From: Phenylobacterium sp.
Lineage (GTDB): Bacteria > Pseudomonadota > Alphaproteobacteria > Caulobacterales > Caulobacteraceae
DNA length: 10,292 nt
Direction: 5' to 3'
Assembly (NCBI GenBank): GCA_025350885.1
Contig: JANXXA010000225.1
Coordinates: 1-10,292, forward strand
Numbering within the stretch: the first letter of the stretch is position 1; every line of letters begins with the position of its first letter. Made by a program: the position numbers and the translations under genes. The notes under the pieces are model-generated. The model did no database searches, was not told the DNA's origin, and saw nothing but the letters and a program-made list of their open reading frames with translations. Shown here one piece after another: positions 6,785 to 10,292 of this stretch.

Positions 6785-8169
6785 GGCGTTTTTCGCCTCC
6801 ATGGTGTCGGCGGGTCGACGGCTGCGTAGATCACACCCGCCAGGGCCGCCAGGTCGGTGAAGTAGAGGTAGCGGTAGTCGCAGGCGATGGAGATGAGGAA
6901 GAAGCTCGCCGCGAAGGCCACGCCGGCCAGTTGCAGGGCGGCGATGGCGATGTCGGCCGGCTGTCGCCGCCACAGCAAAAGCCCCGCCAGCAGCAGGGAT
7001 ATCCCGGCGTAGAACCAGTGCCGATAGGCCGGCGTGTCGATGAACCAGCTGGCATAGTTGTTGAGCTGGGCGTCGGATTCCACGAACCTGCGGGAAAGCC
7101 GCAGCGGGGCCATTTTCTCGACCGGGGCATCGACGCCCACATAGACCGGCAGGCACCAGTCGATCACCGGCGAGGCGAACACCCAGCGAAAGTCCTCCCA
7201 GCGCACCCGCAGATAGAGGCCGGGGTGTCTGAACACCAGGTTGAGCCATTGCTGGCCGGTCGCGCCAGCGGGCATCTGGTTGACGGCGGCGCTGATCTGC
7301 GGGTCGCGATCGATGAAGTCGACGCGCCGGCCGGAATAGTCGAAGGGCGCGCGGGCCAACAGCACCGCGGTGGCCGCGGGCTCGGCGGCGGCCAGGATCG
7401 GCAGGCGATAGGTCCGATCCAGCGCCGCGGCCCCGATCAGGTCATAGGACTGCAGGATGTGGATGCCGGTCGCAACGCCAGCGTCCGGCGGCGCGTGGGC
7501 GGGCATCGAAAGCCGGGTCATCGCCGGACCCAGCATGGCGATGGCCGCGAAACCCCCGACCGCCCAGGCCAGACCGCACCGCCAGCGTCCGACGCCGGGC
7601 TGATTTCCGACGATCCAGCCCAGCGCCAGCGCGGCGAAGAGGGCGGCGATGATGCCGTTCTGCCGGACCTGGCTGCCCGCCGACAGCAGCGCCAGGGCGG
7701 CGATGAGGAAGATCCAGCGGCGTCGCGGGGTCGGCCAGACGCGGCCCGCGTGCGCCAGGCAGATCAACCCCGAGACCGCGCAGTTGGCGAACATCACGTC
7801 CTTCCAGACGATCGCCTGGTAGATCAGAAGCTGCGGGGTCAGCACGATCAGGGCCGCGACCGGCGCCGCCAGCCAGCGGGTCCGGGGCCGCAGGTCGGTG
7901 AATGAGGCCAGACTGGCGAACAGCAGCAGGCTGCTCGACGTCACATAGAGCGCGGTCCCCGGCACGATCGCGTCGAAGAAACCCAGGATCCAGGCATAGA
8001 GCGCCGGGCCCCAGGTCTCGCGGACGTGAAAATGGCCTTCGTGAAGCTGCGCCACCGAATCGTAGGACAGGTGTCCGGGCAGGTTCGCGCCCAGCATCAG
8101 CAGCAGGCCCGTCACGAGCACCCCGCGAAGCGCCGATTTCGGCGTGATCGTCAGTCCCAGACCCGTCAT
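6781..8169 (-). CDS. Polytopic membrane protein, GT-C-like, paralogue 2 (462 aa)
   Basis: Inner-membrane protein clearly paralogous to the one at 4470-5867 and of similar length. The first helix (about 13-30) leads to LSYDS (34-38), with the acidic residue where GT-C enzymes carry their catalytic Asp. Shared blocks are TPQLLIYQ (111-118), IVWKDVMFAN (120-129), RQNG (169-172), WCLPVYVGV (338-346) and FFLISIACDYRYLY (423-436). The last two fall at the same residue numbers as in the paralogue. That agreement is why I place the start at ATG 8169 and not at the farther in-frame GTG/ATG codons up to 8361, whose translation is Arg/Pro-rich and lacks family character. The ribosome-binding site is weak (GGCGGG, 3 nt spacing). 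The gene ends with TAG at 6783-6781, overlapping the methyltransferase stop. A role in transferring a lipid-linked sugar is inferred from fold and context only. Confidence 0.77.
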   Translation of the reverse strand: MTGLGLTITPKSALRGVLVTGLLLMLGANLPGHLSYDSVAQLHEGHFHVRETWGPALYAWILGFFDAIVPGTALYVTSSSLLLFASLASFTDLRPRTRWLAAPVAALIVLTPQLLIYQAIVWKDVMFANCAVSGLICLAHAGRVWPTPRRRWIFLIAALALLSAGSQVRQNGIIAALFAALALGWIVGNQPGVGRWRCGLAWAVGGFAAIAMLGPAMTRLSMPAHAPPDAGVATGIHILQSYDLIGAAALDRTYRLPILAAAEPAATAVLLARAPFDYSGRRVDFIDRDPQISAAVNQMPAGATGQQWLNLVFRHPGLYLRVRWEDFRWVFASPVIDWCLPVYVGVDAPVEKMAPLRLSRRFVESDAQLNNYASWFIDTPAYRHWFYAGISLLLAGLLLWRRQPADIAIAALQLAGVAFAASFFLISIACDYRYLYFTDLAALAGVIYAAVDPPTPWRRKTP

Positions 8170-8353
8170 GCGCCCGCCAAAGCCCCCGGCTGTGGCGGTC
8201 TGGTACGGCGCGCGGGCGGCGATGAGAAGCGCAAAACGCCGACGCTTGGCGGGGGGCGGCAATCGTGGTGAGTTGGCGCGCCATGGCCCACGGCGACCCT
8301 TTGAGATCCCCCGACACACGGCGAGACACCCAGCGCGTGTCGGGGCGGCCGGC
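8170..8353. promoter_or_regulatory. Divergent intergenic region between membrane protein and deacetylase genes
   Basis: This 184-bp gap separates divergent genes and should hold both promoters, though I cannot point to a clear -35/-10 pair. Both flanking frames stay open into it, but their translations here are Arg/Pro/Gly-rich and look non-coding. The notable element is the hairpin at 8309-8345, just before the deacetylase start. Confidence 0.4.
8309..8345 (+). promoter_or_regulatory. Inverted repeat / hairpin in the leader of the deacetylase gene
   Basis: CCCCGACAC at 8309-8317 and GTGTCGGGG at 8337-8345 form a perfect 9-bp inverted repeat with a 19-nt loop. The right arm ends 8 nt before the GTG at 8354 and contains the purine-rich GGGG that would serve as ribosome-binding site. 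In RNA the stem would occlude that site; in DNA the dyad could be an operator. No T-run follows, so it is not an intrinsic terminator. Confidence 0.45.
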
Positions 8354-9127
8354 GTGACCACCGTCTATGTCCTAGCCCATTTTGATGACGAATACTGCGC
8401 CCTGCCGCTGATCAGGCGCGACGTCGCGCTGGGCCGGACGCAGCGGTTCATCCATGTGGTCGACTATCGGACGCCCGAGCTGGCCGCCCGACGGCTGCGC
8501 GAAACCCAGAGCTTCCTGGTGGGCCAGGGCGTGCCGGCCGAGGCCGAGCTGCATCTGGGCGCCGGCACAGGCTGGCTCGACGGCCAACTGCACCGCCACG
8601 CGCAGGCGGCCTATGCGGCCCTGGCGGCGGCCGTCCCCGGCCCGGTGGAGCGTGTCGTCGTCCCGGCCTGGGAGGGCGGCCACCCCGACCACGACATCTG
8701 CGCGGCGCTCGGGGCCAAGCTGGCGGCCGAGCGGGGCGCCGCGGTCGACCAGATCAGCCTTTACCAGGGCAAGGGCCTGCCCTGGATCTTCTACCGAGCG
8801 GCCTCGCCGCTGGCCGAGAATGGGGCCGTGCAGCGCATCGACCTCAGCGCCGGCGAATGGGCGCGTTGGCTGGCGGCGGTCGCGGCCTTTCCCTCCCAGC
8901 TGAAGGCCTGGTCCGGCCTGCTGCCGGCCATGGCCATGACCTTCGCGCGTCAGGGCGGCTTTCGCTATCAGAGCCTCGACCCCCGGCGCATCGGCGAGCG
9001 CCCGCACGCCGGTGGTCTGCTCTACGAGCGGATGTTCGCGACGCCCTACGAGACCGTTCGCGCCGCGGTCGACAGCCTGGCGGCGGACGGCAGGGCGCCG
9101 TGGACCACACCCGAGGTCGGGTCGTGA
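8354..9127 (+). CDS. PIG-L/LmbE-family deacetylase (257 aa)
   Basis: Predicted cytoplasmic zinc-dependent deacetylase of the family that removes acetyl groups from N-acetylglucosamine-type amides (PIG-L, MshB, BshB, LmbE). The protein opens with VYVLAHFDDE (4-13), a variant of the family's AHPDDE motif with Phe for Pro. H9 and D12 would bind metal and D11 would be the general base. The second motif HPDHD is at 110-114, H113 giving the third ligand. There is no signal peptide, so the substrate should be a cytoplasmic nucleotide sugar or lipid-linked sugar. The start is GTG at 8354, since the fold begins right there; earlier in-frame starts (ATG 8144, ATG 8222, TTG 8273) add non-conserved Arg-rich sequence. 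Its TGA overlaps the GTG of the acyltransferase gene by 4 nt, so the two are likely made together. The leader hairpin at 8309-8345 may control translation. The exact substrate is unknown. Confidence 0.85.
   Translation: MTTVYVLAHFDDEYCALPLIRRDVALGRTQRFIHVVDYRTPELAARRLRETQSFLVGQGVPAEAELHLGAGTGWLDGQLHRHAQAAYAALAAAVPGPVERVVVPAWEGGHPDHDICAALGAKLAAERGAAVDQISLYQGKGLPWIFYRAASPLAENGAVQRIDLSAGEWARWLAAVAAFPSQLKAWSGLLPAMAMTFARQGGFRYQSLDPRRIGERPHAGGLLYERMFATPYETVRAAVDSLAADGRAPWTTPEVGS
9113..9116 (+). promoter_or_regulatory. Ribosome-binding site of the acyltransferase, inside the deacetylase gene
   Basis: GAGG lies 7 nt before the GTG at 9124. Together with the GTGA overlap it fixes the acyltransferase start, against the long in-frame extension back to 8857. 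Confidence 0.6.
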
Positions 9128-9987
9128 GTGAGCTGGTCTTCCGCCCGGCCGACCCCGCCGACCTGGGCCGCACCGTCGAGCTGATGGGACTGGGCTTTCC
9201 CGCTGCCCACAAGTTCAGCCGCGGCTTCCTGCAGTGGCAGTATTACGCCAACCCGGCCGGGCCGCCGCTGGGCTGCAACATCGACGATGGCGCGCGCCTG
9301 GTCGGCCACCTGATGGGCATCCCGCTCAACGTGCGCCTGCGCGGCCAGCCCGCCACCGTGACCCTGATCATCAACGTCGCCACCCATCCGGACTATCGCG
9401 GACGCGGCCTGTTCCTGGAGCTTGTCAGGCGCGTGGCGGCCATGTCAGCGGAACGCGGCCACGCCGGCGTCGTGGGCGTCGCCAACGCCCAGACCATCCG
9501 CGCCTACGAGACCAGGCTCGGCTTTCAGAACGTCGCCGGGCTGGAGGCCCATCTCGAGCTCCTGGCGCAGCGCACCGACATGGCCCGCGCCCTGGCCACC
9601 GCCGACTTCGCCCACCGCTGGACCGACGACACCCTCGGCTGGCGTATGAACAACCCCGCCAACCCGCTGAAGATCGTCGCGGAGACGCAAGACAGCCTGA
9701 TCGTCGAAGGCGCCTCAACCCTGCCCTTCATCCGGGCGCGCGCCGCGATCCCGCGCGAGGGCCTCGGCGCGCGGAGACATGGGTTGGCCCTGGGGCTAGC
9801 CGTGGGACCGGGCGTAGTGCTGGGCCTGACGCCCGCAGGGACGACGCGCCGCCGCCTGGCCCTGCCGATTCCCCAGCGCCTGCGCCCCTCGCCGCTGCGG
9901 ATGATCTGGCTGAACCATGAACGGCTCGGCGACCGCCTAGACCCCGACCGGATTCTCTTCAGCTTCCTGGACTTTGACGCCTTCTGA
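9124..9987 (+). CDS. GNAT-family N-acyltransferase (287 aa)
   Basis: Predicted cytoplasmic acyltransferase of the GCN5-related fold, using acetyl-CoA or another acyl-CoA to acylate an amine. Residues 4-20 form the usual first strand and helix (VFRPADPADLGRTVELM). The CoA-binding motif A is VATHPDYRGRGLFLELVRR (85-103), with the R-G-R-G pyrophosphate loop at 92-95, and NAQTIRAYETRLGFQ (121-135) is motif B. The stretch FLQWQYYANPAG (35-46) before the core occurs in GNATs of polysaccharide loci. A similar phrase, LGWRMNNPANP (171-181), begins the C-terminal half, so residues 165-287 may be a second, degenerate GNAT domain; the protein is longer than a single GNAT domain (about 150 aa). The start is GTG at 9124, overlapping the deacetylase stop. 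The pairing suggests it re-acylates the amine freed by the deacetylase, which is inference. The stop is 5 nt from the stop of the opposing gene. Confidence 0.82.
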   Translation: MSELVFRPADPADLGRTVELMGLGFPAAHKFSRGFLQWQYYANPAGPPLGCNIDDGARLVGHLMGIPLNVRLRGQPATVTLIINVATHPDYRGRGLFLELVRRVAAMSAERGHAGVVGVANAQTIRAYETRLGFQNVAGLEAHLELLAQRTDMARALATADFAHRWTDDTLGWRMNNPANPLKIVAETQDSLIVEGASTLPFIRARAAIPREGLGARRHGLALGLAVGPGVVLGLTPAGTTRRRLALPIPQRLRPSPLRMIWLNHERLGDRLDPDRILFSFLDFDAF

Positions 9988-9992
9988 AGCGG

Positions 9993-10292
9993 CTATCCGC
10001 GCTGGCCCTGCATGATCACGGCAAAACCCGTCAGCATCAGCAGGTAGCCGACGGCAAAGCGCCAATCGAGCGGCTCCTTGAACACCAGCCAGGCGATCAG
10101 CGGCACCAGGCCGGACCCGACAATCGAGAAGGCGTAGGCAGTGGAGAGCGGCACCCGCGTCAGGATGTAGAACCAGAACAGCGCGGTCAGGCCATACCAG
10201 GCAAAGGCGCCGAGCAACGGGATGTTGGTGACCAACTTGACGATCAGCGGACCCTGCAGCCGCGCGTTGTTCACCGCGGCGAACTTGAACAG
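9993..10292 (-). CDS. Small DMT/EamA-superfamily membrane protein, N-terminus cut by window edge
   Basis: Small inner-membrane transporter-like protein of the drug/metabolite transporter superfamily, similar in size and pattern to SMR and ArnE/ArnF-type proteins. The visible 99 residues start LFKFAAVNNARLQG and contain three hydrophobic segments (about 23-43, 47-67 and 75-93 of the visible part). The phrase LTRVPLSTAYAFSIVGSGLVPLIAWLVF, at about 10187-10104, is typical of the family's third helix, with KEPL after it. The family normally has four helices in about 110-130 residues, so only the first helix and its start are missing beyond the right edge. A GTG at 10274 is in frame but not the true start, because the conserved LFK motif lies before it. 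It ends with TAG at 9995-9993, converging on the acyltransferase gene. In a glycan locus it may flip an undecaprenyl-linked sugar; that role is inference. Confidence 0.8.
   Translation of the reverse strand: MFKFAAVNNARLQGPLIVKLVTNIPLLGAFAWYGLTALFWFYILTRVPLSTAYAFSIVGSGLVPLIAWLVFKEPLDWRFAVGYLLMLTGFAVIMQGQRG

Noticed and set aside
5983..7905. 640-codon plus-strand frame
   Set aside because: Long frames are common by chance at this GC content; it is a shifted copy of the methyltransferase region and antisense to the membrane protein, with no motifs.
8144..8353. N-terminal extension of the deacetylase from ATG 8144
   Set aside because: The extension is Arg/Pro-rich, lies across the divergent promoter region and overlaps the start of the membrane-protein gene; the fold begins directly at GTG 8354.
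8170..8361. 64-residue N-terminal extension of the second membrane protein
   Set aside because: It has no counterpart in the paralogue, whose motifs match in position only if translation begins at 8169.
8857..9123. N-terminal extension of the acyltransferase from ATG 8857
   Set aside because: It runs through the deacetylase gene in another frame and is low-complexity; GTG 9124 has a ribosome-binding site and a standard 4-nt overlap.

Overview
The window is GC-rich (roughly 70% by eye), densely coding DNA. Its codon use, GTG/TTG starts and gene families point to an alphaproteobacterium, most likely in the Caulobacterales (Caulobacter, Phenylobacterium or relatives). That taxonomic call is inference; there is no rRNA or other marker gene here. 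I see no mobile element, tRNA, rRNA, CRISPR array or phage gene.

Layout, left to right. A possible 5' end of a minus-strand gene leaves the left edge (1-153, weak). A two-gene minus-strand operon follows: a GT-A-type glycosyltransferase (254-1279) and, upstream of it and overlapping by 4 nt, a large glycosyltransferase with four short N-terminal repeats and a GT4-like C-terminal domain (1276-3237). A 158-bp divergent gap separates these from a plus-strand sulfotransferase-fold protein with a coiled-coil tail (3396-4490). That gene collides tail-to-tail, with a 21-nt overlap, with a polytopic membrane protein (4470-5867, minus). A 140-bp divergent gap leads to a SAM-dependent methyltransferase (6008-6784, plus). 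Its stop codon interlocks with that of a second membrane protein (6781-8169, minus), a clear paralogue of the first. After a 184-bp divergent gap containing a hairpin comes a plus-strand pair: a PIG-L/LmbE-family deacetylase (8354-9127) and a GNAT acyltransferase (9124-9987), overlapping by 4 nt. The right edge cuts a small DMT/EamA-type membrane protein (9993-10292, minus).

Taken together this is a surface-glycan locus. It has two sugar transferases, a possible sulfotransferase, a methyltransferase, a deacetylase/acyltransferase pair that could swap an N-acyl group on an amino sugar, two GT-C-like membrane proteins that could transfer lipid-linked sugars on the periplasmic side, and a small ArnE/ArnF-like transporter. 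There is no recognisable polymerase, Wzx/Wzy, ABC exporter or nucleotide-sugar synthesis gene inside the window, so it looks like a decoration or modification section of a larger locus. The most distinctive points are the paired GT-C-like paralogues around a methyltransferase, the coupled deacetylase-acyltransferase pair with a hairpin over its ribosome-binding region, and the exact 127-residue-offset repeat duplication in the large glycosyltransferase.
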